Shown in pieces: positions 33,383-43,860 of a stretch of 64,000 bases of DNA. A program made the translations under genes and the position numbers. Below the pieces are notes generated by a model that had not been told where the DNA came from, made no database searches, and saw nothing but the letters and a program-made list of their open reading frames with translations. How positions within the stretch are numbered: the stretch's first letter is position 1; every line of letters begins with the position of its first letter. Source of the DNA: Cryptomeria japonica (Eukaryota > Streptophyta > Pinopsida > Cupressales > Cupressaceae); contig NC_081415.1 in assembly GCF_030272615.1 (NCBI RefSeq), positions 623,225,740 through 623,289,739 of the forward strand. Direction: 5' to 3'.

Positions 33383-36300
33383 ATGAGTAATAATTTTGTG
33401 GCCACCTCTCAAACTTCTTCTCCTCACATCTATAATTATGAAGGGTTTGATTCTTTGTCTTATGAAAAACCACCTTCTCTTCCTGAAATGGCTGATCGTT
33501 ATGGTCGTGGTTTTCGCAGTTTTGCTAAGCATGGGTATCATGGAAAAGGTTGTGGTGCTCATGAACAAGGGATAAGAGTTGCTCTAGAGACTAATTTTCA
33601 CAATTATGCCTTTGGACTTGGCTATAATCCCTGCAGACGTACTAAAGCTTTTAAAAGACCATGCATTAGTGTTAATGCTATTTCTACATCTCTATCAATG
33701 CAGAACCCTGAGTATATTGATGGGGATCCTTCGGGTGACTGTGCTTTGGATATCTTCCCTACCGATGATGCTTTAGCTGAGTTCTTGGGAGCCTATGACA
33801 CTCTTCCTCGTTATCATCACAATAGGGGACTCCCTTATTGTTTGAACACCAAAGCCTATTTTGGAAAAGAGATTGATAATGATGAGATTGTGAAAGAATT
33901 CCCTCAGTTAAAGGACACTCCTCAACAAAGTAATCTTCTCATAAGTGATACCACTGATGTTAAGATAGACCTTTGCAATAAAGAGAAAGTTATTAAAATT
34001 GGAAAGTATTTGGATGAAGAGGAACAGAAACAATATGAAGAACTATTGCATGAATTCCCTGAGATCTTTGCTTGGACATATTCTGACATGCCTTGTATAG
34101 ATCCTAAGATTGTTACTCATAATATTGTCTTAGTTCCTGATGGTAAGCCCGTGAAACAAAAAATTCAAAAAATGAATCCTAAGGTGGCTCTGCTTGTTAA
34201 GGCTGAGATTGAAAAATTATTGGACGCTGGATTTATCCACCCTATTGACTATTCCCCATGGATTTCAAATATTGTCGCTGTGGCTAAACCAGATAACAAA
34301 ATAAGAATGTGTACTGACTTTCGAGATTTGAATAAAGCTTCCTTGAAAGATGATTTCCCTCTTCCAAACATTGACATGATAGTTGATTCTACGGCAGGAC
34401 ATGCCTTGTTAACCTTCATGGATGGTTTTTCAGGTTACAATCAAATTTTTATTAACCCTCAAGATCAATTCAAAACTGCTTTCACCACTCCTTGGGGTAC
34501 GTTTTGTTGGATAATGATGCCTTTTGGACTTAAAAATGCCGGTGCAACTTATCAACGAGCGATGACCCTTATCTTTCATGATTATATGCATAAGATTTTA
34601 GAGGATTATGTTGATGATATTTTGGCCAAATCCTTTCTTCGCATGGATCATGTTAAAGTCCTTCGTCAAATCTTTGAAAGAATTCATAAATATCACATGC
34701 GCTTGAATCCTCGAAAATGTGTTTTTGGTGTGGATAGTGGAAAACTATTAGGGTTCATAGTTTCGCATCGTGGGATTGAGGTGGATACTAAGAAAATAGA
34801 TGCTATTGTCAACATGCCACCTCCTAGAAATGTGTCTCAACTTAAAAGCTTACAAGGAAAGATTCAAGCTATTCGTAGGTTTGTGTCTCAGCTTGCGGAT
34901 TGTCCCTTTCCTTTTACTCAACTTCTTAAAAAGGATATCACTTTTCAATGGAATGAGGATTGTCAGCAAGCATTTGAAGATTTAAAAGTGTATTTGGCTA
35001 GTCCTCCTATTCTTCAACCTGCCGAACCTTCTAAACCCTTCCTTCTGTATACAACTGCTTCCTCTCATGCTCTCGCAGCATTGTTGGCACAACATGATAA
35101 AGATGGTAAGGAATGTCCGGTTTATTACATAAGTCGTACCTTACTTGATTATGAGACCCGATATTCTGCGATAGAAAGACAATGCTTGGCCTTGGTATTT
35201 GCGACTCAAAAATTGAGACATTATCTTTTGAATTCAGAAGTCCATGTCATGGTAAAGTTTGATCCTTTGAAGCATCTTTTCTCTAAAACTGATTTATCAG
35301 GACGTCTAGCTAAGTGGGTTATGATGTTAACTGAATTTGACCTTAAATTTGTTTCACAAAGAGCAATTAAAGGACAAGCGTTGACCGATCACTTAGTTGA
35401 GGCCCCTTCACCTTTTTCCTTCCCTAACCCTGAGTCCTTTCCTGACGACTTCATTCTTTCTATAGAGAAAGATGAAACTTGGGAGTTATACTTTGATGGC
35501 TCTAAGTGTCGTACGGGATCGGGGGCAGGTGTTGTTCTGATTTCTCCTACAAAGAAGTCCATTCCTTTATCATATCGTCTAAATTTCTTGTGTACCAATA
35601 ACATTGCTGAGTATGAGGCTCTTATAGTGGGAATAAAAGAAGCCTTAGCTCTGAATATAAAACACATACATATCTATGGAGATTCACAATTGATTATAAG
35701 ACAAGTAACCGGAATATATCAAGCAAAACAAGACAAATTATCACAATATAAAGACCTTGCTGTCTCTTTATTACAAAATTTCGATTCTTATACTATGGAA
35801 CCCGTTCCTCGAAAAGATAATCGACATGCGGATGCAATGGCATGTGTGGCTTCTCTGGTATCTTTAGAGGACCCTGTGGTCGATCTTAAATTTGTTATTC
35901 ACAATCTTATTTCTCCAGCTATTGTAGATGATTCTAGCCTAGTAACATGTTGTGACTTTGTAGACTCAGACGAATGGTACTCGCATATCGTAAGATATTT
36001 GATTGATGGTACCTTTCTTGATTCCGCTAATAGGAACACTAGGGCTAGAATCCACAAGCTGTCTGCTAGGTATATCATTCTTTCTAATGTCCTATACCGG
36101 AGGGGTTATGATGGTCTTCTCCTTCATTGTCTTAACAAGTCGGAAATCCCTGTTGCTCTTGAAGAGGCACATTCAGGTGCCTGTGGGGGGCATTTTGGGG
36201 GCAAATCCTTGGTTCATAGATTGCTTCGTATGGGATACTATTGGCAAACTATGCAGAAGGATTCCTTTTCATTTGTTAAAAAATGTCATCAATGTCAACA

Positions 36301-37234
36301 ACACAATAATCTGATTCATGCTCCTGCCCAAGAACTCCGTTCTCAAGTAGCTTCTTGGCCTTTCTCCGCATGGGGTTTGGATCTTATTGGAAAAATATCT
36401 CCTCCTTCATCTCAAGGACACACCTTCATTATAACCACAACAGATTACTTTACAAAGTGGGTAGAAGCTATTCCCCTTCGCTCTACTACTGCTGAGGTGA
36501 TTTGTCAATTTCTTCTAGAAAACATTATTTCTCGATTCGGGATACCTTCCACTATAATCTCAGATAATGGGACATCATTTAAGAACAAGGACGTGAAGAA
36601 ATTCCTCGAGAAGTATCATATCAAACATCGATTTTCTACACCATACTATCCTCAATCAAATGGCCAAGTCGAATCATCCAATAAGATAATTGAACAAATT
36701 CTATGCAAAACCGTGAACAAGCATGGTAAGGATTGGAGTAACCAGCTGATCTATGCTCTTTGGGCTTACCGAACGAGTGTACAAATTGCTACGGGAACTA
36801 CTCCTTATAATCTTGTTTATGGTGCTGATGCTATTATGCCCTTAGAATTAGAGATTCCATCACTTAGGGTTTCTCTCAAAGGTGTAGTAGATGATGACTC
36901 TTATAGAGAACAACGACTTCAACAGCTTGAGATGCTTGATGAACAGCACATAAACGCTCTTGAGCATATTCAAGCGTATCACAAAACTCTACAACGAAGC
37001 TATAATGATAAGGTCATTCAACATTCCTTCTCAGTAGGCGACTTAGTCCTTTATGAGAATCAGTGCAATGTGAGTGCCTTACCTGCAGAAAAGGGAAAAT
37101 TTAGTCCTAATTGGCTTGGACCATATATCGTTATTGAGGATTATGGATCAGGTGCTTACAAAATAGCGGATGTAGACGGTGCGCCTCTTAAAGAACCTAT
37201 TAATGCTATGCACTTGCGTAGATATTATGCTTAA
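33383..37234 (+). CDS. pol: Reverse transcriptase, dual RNase H, integrase (Tat lineage Pol)
   Basis: Intact 1283-residue ORF. RT lies at about residues 240-480 with RMCTDFRDLNKAS and the catalytic YVDDILAK near 408. A first RNase H at about 540-650 reads LYTTASSHALAALLAQ where a catalytic Asp is expected, so it is probably inactive. An archaeal-type second RNase H at about 695-830 keeps its acidic residues (YFDGSKCRTGSGAG, NIAEYEAL, IYGDSQLII, NRHADAMA). Integrase at about 925-1180 has a His/Cys zinc-binding region ending CHQCQ and D-D-E residues (WGLDLIGKI, IISDNGTSF, QVESSNKIIE). There is no chromodomain. The listed start is the first ATG after the in-frame stop at 33317; the true product may begin in the upstream ORF. 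This enzyme set could copy and integrate the element's cDNA if a Gag particle is provided. Confidence 0.93.
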   Translation: MSNNFVATSQTSSPHIYNYEGFDSLSYEKPPSLPEMADRYGRGFRSFAKHGYHGKGCGAHEQGIRVALETNFHNYAFGLGYNPCRRTKAFKRPCISVNAISTSLSMQNPEYIDGDPSGDCALDIFPTDDALAEFLGAYDTLPRYHHNRGLPYCLNTKAYFGKEIDNDEIVKEFPQLKDTPQQSNLLISDTTDVKIDLCNKEKVIKIGKYLDEEEQKQYEELLHEFPEIFAWTYSDMPCIDPKIVTHNIVLVPDGKPVKQKIQKMNPKVALLVKAEIEKLLDAGFIHPIDYSPWISNIVAVAKPDNKIRMCTDFRDLNKASLKDDFPLPNIDMIVDSTAGHALLTFMDGFSGYNQIFINPQDQFKTAFTTPWGTFCWIMMPFGLKNAGATYQRAMTLIFHDYMHKILEDYVDDILAKSFLRMDHVKVLRQIFERIHKYHMRLNPRKCVFGVDSGKLLGFIVSHRGIEVDTKKIDAIVNMPPPRNVSQLKSLQGKIQAIRRFVSQLADCPFPFTQLLKKDITFQWNEDCQQAFEDLKVYLASPPILQPAEPSKPFLLYTTASSHALAALLAQHDKDGKECPVYYISRTLLDYETRYSAIERQCLALVFATQKLRHYLLNSEVHVMVKFDPLKHLFSKTDLSGRLAKWVMMLTEFDLKFVSQRAIKGQALTDHLVEAPSPFSFPNPESFPDDFILSIEKDETWELYFDGSKCRTGSGAGVVLISPTKKSIPLSYRLNFLCTNNIAEYEALIVGIKEALALNIKHIHIYGDSQLIIRQVTGIYQAKQDKLSQYKDLAVSLLQNFDSYTMEPVPRKDNRHADAMACVASLVSLEDPVVDLKFVIHNLISPAIVDDSSLVTCCDFVDSDEWYSHIVRYLIDGTFLDSANRNTRARIHKLSARYIILSNVLYRRGYDGLLLHCLNKSEIPVALEEAHSGACGGHFGGKSLVHRLLRMGYYWQTMQKDSFSFVKKCHQCQQHNNLIHAPAQELRSQVASWPFSAWGLDLIGKISPPSSQGHTFIITTTDYFTKWVEAIPLRSTTAEVICQFLLENIISRFGIPSTIISDNGTSFKNKDVKKFLEKYHIKHRFSTPYYPQSNGQVESSNKIIEQILCKTVNKHGKDWSNQLIYALWAYRTSVQIATGTTPYNLVYGADAIMPLELEIPSLRVSLKGVVDDDSYREQRLQQLEMLDEQHINALEHIQAYHKTLQRSYNDKVIQHSFSVGDLVLYENQCNVSALPAEKGKFSPNWLGPYIVIEDYGSGAYKIADVDGAPLKEPINAMHLRRYYA

Positions 37235-37839
37235 TTCTTCATTCTTCATCTATCTTCTTTTTTTCAATTCTTCAACATTGGATAATATGTTAGTATCTCT
37301 TAATTAAAGCAAAATAGAATTAAATGTTATGTTGTTTGATCTATATTGCTTCGTTCCTGACAAGCGTGTCTTCTTACCTTATGGTTTGTCTTGAATTCAT
37401 TTATGTAAATTGTGAAAGATTTACATTCCTATTATGCTAGCATATTATACAGTGTCTTTATGTGTTAAGTAGAATCGTATCATGTTGTGTTTAAATTCAG
37501 AATTAAATCACATTAGTTATATGATTCTTAGACTTAATGCATATGTCTTCCTTATCATCAATGTAGTACTTGATTAAATATTTAATTAAGTCACACATGT
37601 ATCAATTTAATCATGGGGCATTGAGAAATTAATCACATGGAAATTAAATTCTGAACATACATGTACATTTACCAAATGAATTAGATTTAATCAAAACAAA
37701 ATATACATTGTTTTAAGCATTAAAGATAACACATTTGAGACAAAGAGAAGCATGTATATATACATATATATATGTGGATCGTATACAAAAAATAGGTCAC
37801 TGTATATCCAAAATGTGACCTCTCTTTTACATCATAAAA
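37235..37839. other. AT-rich spacer after pol
   Basis: About 600 bp between the integrase stop and the end of the antisense gene. It includes a short TA-rich repeat near 37750. No ORF or motif recognised. Confidence 0.6.
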
Positions 37840-40463
37840 TCATCTCCTGTCCCTAGGGCTAGTGGCTGGAGAGTGTCGACTGGATGCTCCCTCCTGATCT
37901 GGCCATGAAGGTGGACCCATGGGTGTGTAGCGTGATACAGACCGTGAGTGACTCCGAGAGGAACTCCTACGATCCCTATCCATAAGGATCGCGCGATAGG
38001 TGGTAGCCTCGGCCTGAGCTGCTACTAGATCTCACCGCGCCTACTAGAGGTCCTCTGATAGGACTCTCTCTCTCTGCTACGCCCGCTGGACGTCCTCTGA
38101 TAGGACTCTCTCTCTCCCCCTCCATATATCTACCTATACTCGAAATGGGGAAAACAAGTCCTCATGCCGACCCGCATTCCCCTGAGGCCTATAGGCAATC
38201 TGTGAGGAACTGGGGATCTATGCTATCATGGAAATATCTGTCATTGCCTGCTGAATCAGGGAACGCCATTCCTGCACATTAGCTATGGTAGTAGAACAAA
38301 TTTTTGTTAGTACCATTCTATATCATCAAAACATTAATCAATCAATATAAAATTACTATACCTGGATCTCCCTCACGCCAGTAGGGATCATGATATGGTA
38401 CTATCTGTGCCTGGGCACCACTAGGCTCCCCTCGCTCAAATAATCTGTGCACCATGGGTGTAGGCTGGATGGTACTAGGAACAGGTCTCCGTATCGCCTC
38501 ATGTTCCCCCCATTGGGGAATAAGAGGTGGATCCAGAGCTATGGTATCATCTCCTGAATGGTGGGGAGCTGCATCCGATTCCTCCTCATCATCTCTATCC
38601 TCCTCCTCGTCATCCTCATCCTCATCTGCATCATCACCTGCATCTCCCTCATCCTCCTCTCTATCTGTATCCTCCTCCTCCTCCTCCTCGGCACTGGATT
38701 GATCGCCTGTAGGTGGATCAGGATCTCCCGCCTCCTCATGATCCTCTCCCTCCTCTGGCTCCTCTGACCTGGATCCCTGGTCCTCGTCTTGGTCTCCATG
38801 TCTCCATGGGCTTGGATAGCCTGTCGGATGATCTAGTGAAAAGATAGGACCTGGATATGATCTCATAAACCATGAGACGTACCTGCGCTGTGCTCCAGGC
38901 TCTGCAGAGTAGTCAGTGACTACATCCTGATCAGATCCCTCTAAGTCTGTAGTCTCAATGTCATCTACCGTCGGCCTCGCTACTGCTCTAGGTCTGGGAA
39001 GGACCCGCGAGTGTCGAGTATAGATGGGCACATCGGCTGGAACACACTGCTCTAGCCCGAACTGCCTCCGTACTCGGTCGAAGTAGAAAGGGACTATGAT
39101 GTGTGCATATCGTCCTCGCAGTAGGTGGTTCCTCTGTAGGCATGCCAACTGTCTCTCCATACCATCCCATCTGTGCATCTGTAGGTAAGGTCTCCACACT
39201 ATCACCTCGGCTGTCAATCTATCAAAAATCACTCTCCAATATAACAAATCTCCAAATCTCCACTCACTGGTAAGTGGATAAGTGAACACCCTAGGTCGCT
39301 CGCTCGCTGTACTCAGCGGAAAGCCGACGGGCCTGGTGCATGTGAAGTGCTCTAAAATCCACACCTGTAGAAGTGTGCATGTCATCAAACTGAACCCCTG
39401 TCCGAATACATACTCCTCAAGGTCATGATAGAGATGTGCAAGCATACTCCGACCCCAAGCATACACTCTCCTATGTCTCTCCATCACTCTGATACACCAT
39501 GTGAGACCCCCATGCATGTGTGTCCCTCACCCATTAGGGCAGACGGCTAGTGCTATGATGGCTATCATAAGGCGTCTCAGAAGGGGGACCTCCCCTGTAG
39601 GATGTAAGAGCCAGCTGACCATGATGCGACCTCTCGTCTCGCTCGGCATGACTCTCCCTATGCAATACACCTGCTTTCTCTGATGATCCTCCACTGATCG
39701 ATCGATCGTGTATATAACTGTCGCTCCTCTGATAGGAAGATGAAGTATACGGTATACATCCTTGAGTGTGACCGTCAGCTCTCCTACTGGAAGGTGAAAA
39801 GTGCATGTGTCAGGATCCCATCGCTCCATCAAGGCCATCAGCATCGTAGGATGAAATCGAATGGCCGGCATGAGAATCACAGACCACAATCCCACAATCG
39901 ATAGTGTGTCTCTCTCTGACTGAGTCAGCCGTGGAATCTGATCTCGCAAAGTGCGAAGAATATGTCCCGCTGTATGCTCTCTCATGTACGGGAGACACTG
40001 CAACATCAAAACATGACTGTAATCAGTACTCGATCATCAAAAACGCTAATGCAAACTGTCGTACATTGTATGCTAGCCTTGTAACCCCTCACCAGGCCCT
40101 GATTAGGGACCATGGCGCCCTGTCAGGGACCATGGAGCCCTATCAGGGACCATGGCACCCTGAGGGGACCATGGCGCCCTGTCAGGGACCATGGCGCCCC
40201 TGTCAGGGACCATGGCGCCCTGGGGGGACCAGGGCACCCCACAGGGACCATGGCGCCCTAGGTGGGCCCCGGTCAGCCTTCAAGGCCCGCATACGATCAC
40301 AAAAAATTCAAACATGCGAAAAATCAAAAGTCAAACGTTCAGTCAACTCACCTCGTCTAGTGGCTCGTCGTCGACCACGGCCTGGCGCAGGATCTCGATC
40401 CTCGTGGGACGCTCCGGTCATCGTGAAGGCATGATGATGGCTATGTGGGCTCCATTGCACTGA
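37840..40463 (-). pseudogene. Antisense plant-mobile-domain (MAIN/MAIL-like) gene inside the Tat element
   Basis: On the strand opposite pol. The main exon (39997-38362) reads as a plant mobile domain: LMERWDPDTCTFHLPVGELT, then VTLKDVYRILHLP, LLRRLMIAIIALAVCPNG, YAWGRSMLAHLYHDL, LLQVWILEHFTC. A very acidic tail rich in Glu and Asp follows. One in-frame TGA at 39527-39529 interrupts the domain, and the frame continues intact beyond it. Splice signals are convincing. Exon 1 ends GAG|GTGAGT at 40352, its intron runs 40351-39998 to ttgatgttgcag, and a 90-bp intron (38361-38272) precedes an Arg/Ser-rich last part ending near 37840. Further stops and the lack of an in-frame start in exon 1 suggest decay. 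PMD genes are known host silencing-related genes also carried by plant transposons. Capture by an ancestor of this element is inferred. Confidence 0.75.
40098..40275. repeat. Minisatellite in the antisense-gene intron
   Basis: Seven or so units of the type cagggaccatggcgccctgt, about 20-25 bp each. The core ggaccatggcgcc is the same as in the LTR minisatellites of both gypsy elements. It lies wholly inside the 40351-39998 intron of the antisense PMD gene. Confidence 0.88.
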
Positions 40464-41000
40464 ATAGTATTCTGAAATCAACAAAGTGACGAATACAAGT
40501 GTCACTTTCGAGGTATATACTCTCGTTTGCTTATTCTTACTTTTTGAAACCCTAATTCTCCTCTGTCATTCATTTTATCATAACTTGAGTTTGGGAGATG
40601 CGATTTTCGAACCGTTTGTTGCGTTGGAATCGTATTTTCCTTCCCTTACTCTCGGGATGTTCCAAAAAGTGCTCTAATGAAGCCTATTTAGTGAACACCC
40701 CTCATCAATACTCTCTTACATAATTTGTCACAAGTAAACATGCTAGCCTATTTCACCTCCCTAATAAGCAAGTCGAAACAGGGGGGGACATATAGCTACT
40801 CACAGATTTCATCACTTTCCCTAGTAAGCATTAGGTGATTTTGTGATCTAACGTGTGTTTTGTAGGGTGCGGTTCCTAACTGTGTACTGCAGATATCGCT
40901 GGGGGCTTCGTCGGACAACTTATGGATATATCCTTTTTCAAATAATGTTTACTTTTTTGTACTTTAGCTTGCATATGCACGTAGTACTCATATGACCGCT
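40464..41000. other. 3' non-coding region of the Tat element
   Basis: About 540 bp upstream of the polypurine tract. It may contain the promoter of the antisense gene. No ORF or clear motif recognised. Confidence 0.5.
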
Positions 41001-41015
41001 AAAGTGGGGGCTAAA
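41001..41015 (+). other. Polypurine tract of the Tat Pol element
   Basis: aaagtgggggctaaa directly before the TGTAGCGTC start of the 3' LTR. Together with flanking bases, 29 nt are identical to the corresponding site of the Gag-only element (2229-2257 on the minus strand). Confidence 0.92.
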
Positions 41016-42698
41016 TGTAGCGTCGTAAATTGTACACACTTGCTAGGGTGGTACAATTTCACACCTAGTTTAGCACCCGCCTTAGTGCATTTTACATTCT
41101 GCATTGCATTTCTCCTTAAGCACTTAATTAATCAAATTAATTAGGTCTAAGGTCCTATTTCATCATTCCTTCCATCATAAAATTGGGCCCTTTTCACTAA
41201 AGCGTGCCCTTCGCATTTTATTCCTCCAATACACCACTTAATCAAAAACCCTAATTAAGTCCTATTTCAAACTTGGGGGCTTGGTTTCGGGGTCAAAACA
41301 TCTCAAAATCACCTGTAACTTCAGGATTCTCTCTAAAATCATCATATCCGACGGCCCTAAAAATTTGGTGAAAAGTTGTCGGGACCGTGGCAACATGGTC
41401 CCGGACATTTTTCCCAAAATTTTAGGAGTGCGTTCCAATCATAAAATAAAGCTTAACACCAAGAAATTGGCGGGATATTCAATCTCTAGGTCGGCCAAAA
41501 TACGAATTTACGACCTAGGGTTTCATACATAAAAACTCTCTTTCCTCATTTGAAGGGATCTGATTTTTGTTTTCCAGGAACTTCATATGCAGCGAAAGAG
41601 CAGATCTTTGAAGACTTCAACATCTTACAACATCCTTCTATCAAGCATCTATCAAATTCATTCATCCACTTAGGGCTTGGAAGACATTGAAGAACAATAG
41701 GAGATTACCGACTGAAGATTGGCTTGTACTCCTCCCTTGAGGGTTGGGTATGATTTCATGTTGTTTTCATGTCTTTACATAAGCTTTAATACATCATTTA
41801 TTCATGCTTTAGATCACATTTCATCTTGATTTAGAGCATTTACACTATCATTTACAAGCAATTAGGGTTTACTTTCTAGGTTGCTCTAGTTTGCTTTCTT
41901 GCATTTTTGGACCTTGCACACACACTAGGTCTGCACACACAATACATTATACAAAACAACTTGGCTATTCGTGGAGGTGGAAATCACCGAAGTGGGGGTT
42001 TGACTAAGGCAAAACCCTATATAGCTGCCCCTCCCCCTTTTCAGATATTATTGCAGGTTTCGGGATTCGGATGACGCCGCGGGATACAGTTCCGGAGAGA
42101 GAAGGTCAAGACAGCACTCTGTGTGAAGTTGCAGAGCAGAAGACTGGGACAGGGGCGCTGGGTGCCCTGGTCCTACCAGGACAGGGGCGCTGGGTGCCCT
42201 GGTCCTGCCAGGACAAGGGCGCTGGGTGCCCTGGTTCCTGGGATAGAGGCGCTGGGCGCCCTGGTCCTCCGGACAGACAGCTTTCAGACAATTTCCAGAC
42301 AGTGTTTCAGGGTGCAGAACAGTGGTTTCCGGTGCAGTTTTCAGGACAGTGGCACCCGCGCTCCCGTCCCGAACATTTTTAGTCCGATTTTGACTCCGGG
42401 TACATATCTACATTCTTATTTCATCTTTGTATTTACAGCTGTTCATTGTTTAATCTCAATTCTGCAATCTTGTTATTAGTTTATACTTGCATTTTGGGAT
42501 TAGGGTTTGAACTTGTATTACTTGATCTTACAATTTCAACAAGGGAATAGAAATCCTAATAGATATCCCATGGCTCTCTCTTTCACCAAAAGAAGTAGCC
42601 AATCGTGCGATATCTCTAGGCTCTTTCGTATTCCGTAATGTGTGTCAAAAGGTAGGATTAGGGCATGATTAACCTAGTCTCGCTTTTTCCCCTACACA
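41016..42698 (+). repeat. 3' LTR of the Tat Pol element
   Basis: 1683 bp, near-identical to the 5' LTR and followed by the ctgac duplication. Differences include an 11-bp deletion at the hairpin apex and one extra minisatellite unit (42145-42275). Confidence 0.93.
42145..42275. repeat. GC-rich minisatellite in the 3' LTR (about 4 units)
   Basis: Units of about 32 bp of the type ggggcgctgggtgccctggtcc, one unit more than in the 5' LTR. Several units have ggtgcc where the 5' LTR has ggcgcc. Confidence 0.85.
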
Positions 42699-43071
42699 CT
42701 GACGTGATTCTCTAGTCCTTAGGTGCAAAAGAGAATTCTCCACTGCAGTGTCAATTATTATCTGCACTAAAACATAAACAATATACAAGGAAATGCATAT
42801 GTATCTTACTTAACTAATACATTCATTAACTTACATATGAAATCATCCTAAATAATCTGCATATCACAGGGACAAACCATTTGGCGAATAAATTGGCATG
42901 GCTGCAGGAATTAACAAACAAGGTTCAAACACGATTTCTTAAGTTTAGTTTTAAAACATGGATTACATATAGACAATTCACAATATTTTACTATCACAAT
43001 GCAACCCAAAAGATACCAAAAACCTAAGAGTCCTGATAAAAAACATGTCAATACACCGACTTATCACTAAG

Positions 43072-43860
43072 TATGCTAGGGAATTGTTGAAGAAATTTGG
43101 TATGGTAGGCTCTAAATTGGTAAGTACTCCTATGGTTACAAGTGAAAAATTGACAACAAAAGATGAATCTGCACTAGTAAATCCTACAAGATATAAGTCT
43201 ATGATTCGAGGTTTTCTATATTTGACTCAGACTAGGCCTAATATAATGAATGTTGTTTGTATTGCATAAAGATACCAAAGTGATCCTAGAGAAAATCATG
43301 AGTGTAGTGAAAAAGAGCTTAGATGCTTGCAAGGTATAGCTGAATATGGTTTGTGGTACCCTAAGGATGATGACTTTACTTCATGTATATATACCAATGC
43401 AAATTGGGCAGGTGATGTTGATGAGTGAAAAAGTACTTTCGGTGGAGCTTTCTTTCTTCGAAAGAAGTTGGTTTCATAGATCAACAAGAAAAAATCATCT
43501 AACTCTTTATCTACTACTGAAGATTAGTATGTTGCTGATGCTACTAACTGTACACAAGTCTTATGGATGAATAAAATGTTAAAGGACATTAAAGTCCATT
43601 GCATTGGACCAGTAGTTATTCACTGTGATAACTCTGCTTCTATTGACATATCAAAGAATCCGGTATTTCACTTGAAGACAAAACACATATCTTTCAAGTA
43701 TAACTTTTTGAAGGAGAAGGTGGAAGAAAATGAGGTTAAACTAGTTTATGTGAACATTAAAGAGAAGATTACAAACATTTTCACTAAACCTTTGCCTAAA
43801 GAATCATTTGAGTACCTGAGAGACAGATTAGAGTTTTTTGCCCTGTTGGTAGAGAATTGA
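43072..43860 (+). pseudogene. Copia 1 pol, 3' part (end of RT, RNase H)
   Basis: Resumes exactly at the residue where the 5' part stops, with YARELLKKFGMVGSKLVSTPM. It continues through the RT/RNase H linker (YLTQTRPNI) into RNase H (IYTNANWAG near 43390, VIHCDNSASIDISKNPV near 43620, LKTKHISFKYNFLKE). The RNase H motif YTDAD has become YTNAN, two G-to-A changes that remove acidic residues. In-frame stops near 43267, 43427 and 43528 and frameshifts disable it. The reading frame ends with TGA at 43858-43860. Confidence 0.88.

Larger units (their letters stand above)
29814..42698 (+). mobile_element. Tat-lineage Ty3/gypsy element with Pol but no gag, plus antisense PMD gene
   Basis: 12,885 bp with LTRs at 29814-31476 and 41016-42698 and a perfect target duplication ctgac (29809-29813 and 42699-42703). 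It has a tRNA-Trp primer site, then only about 155 bp of leader before a protease ORF. One stop codon later comes a 1283-codon RT / RNase H / second RNase H / integrase ORF. A long 3' region with a minus-strand plant-mobile-domain gene and a polypurine tract follow. The dual RNase H and the absence of a chromodomain place it in the Tat lineage. No Gag domain or zinc knuckle is present anywhere. It is the youngest layer of a three-level nest. Confidence 0.93.
28941..43066. mobile_element. Probable solo LTR inserted in copia 1 and split by the Tat element
   Basis: Present as 28941-29813 and 42704-43066, about 1236 bp in all. It begins tgtctacccc and ends acttatca, so it has TG...CA termini, and is flanked by a perfect 5-bp target duplication ctaag (28936-28940 and 43067-43071). 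Removing it restores the copia RT frame from FICQTK directly to YARELLKKFG. No internal region, primer site or coding sequence is visible, so a solo LTR is the simplest reading. A small non-autonomous element is an alternative. Its orientation cannot be told. Confidence 0.8.

Noticed and set aside
38454-38712. Plus-strand Ser/Pro-rich ORFs inside the PMD gene
   Set aside because: Shadows of the Glu/Asp-rich coding sequence on the other strand.
39904-40434. 176-codon plus-strand ORF over the 40.1-kb minisatellite
   Set aside because: Made by in-frame translation of the minisatellite; it lies in the intron of the antisense gene and has no domain.
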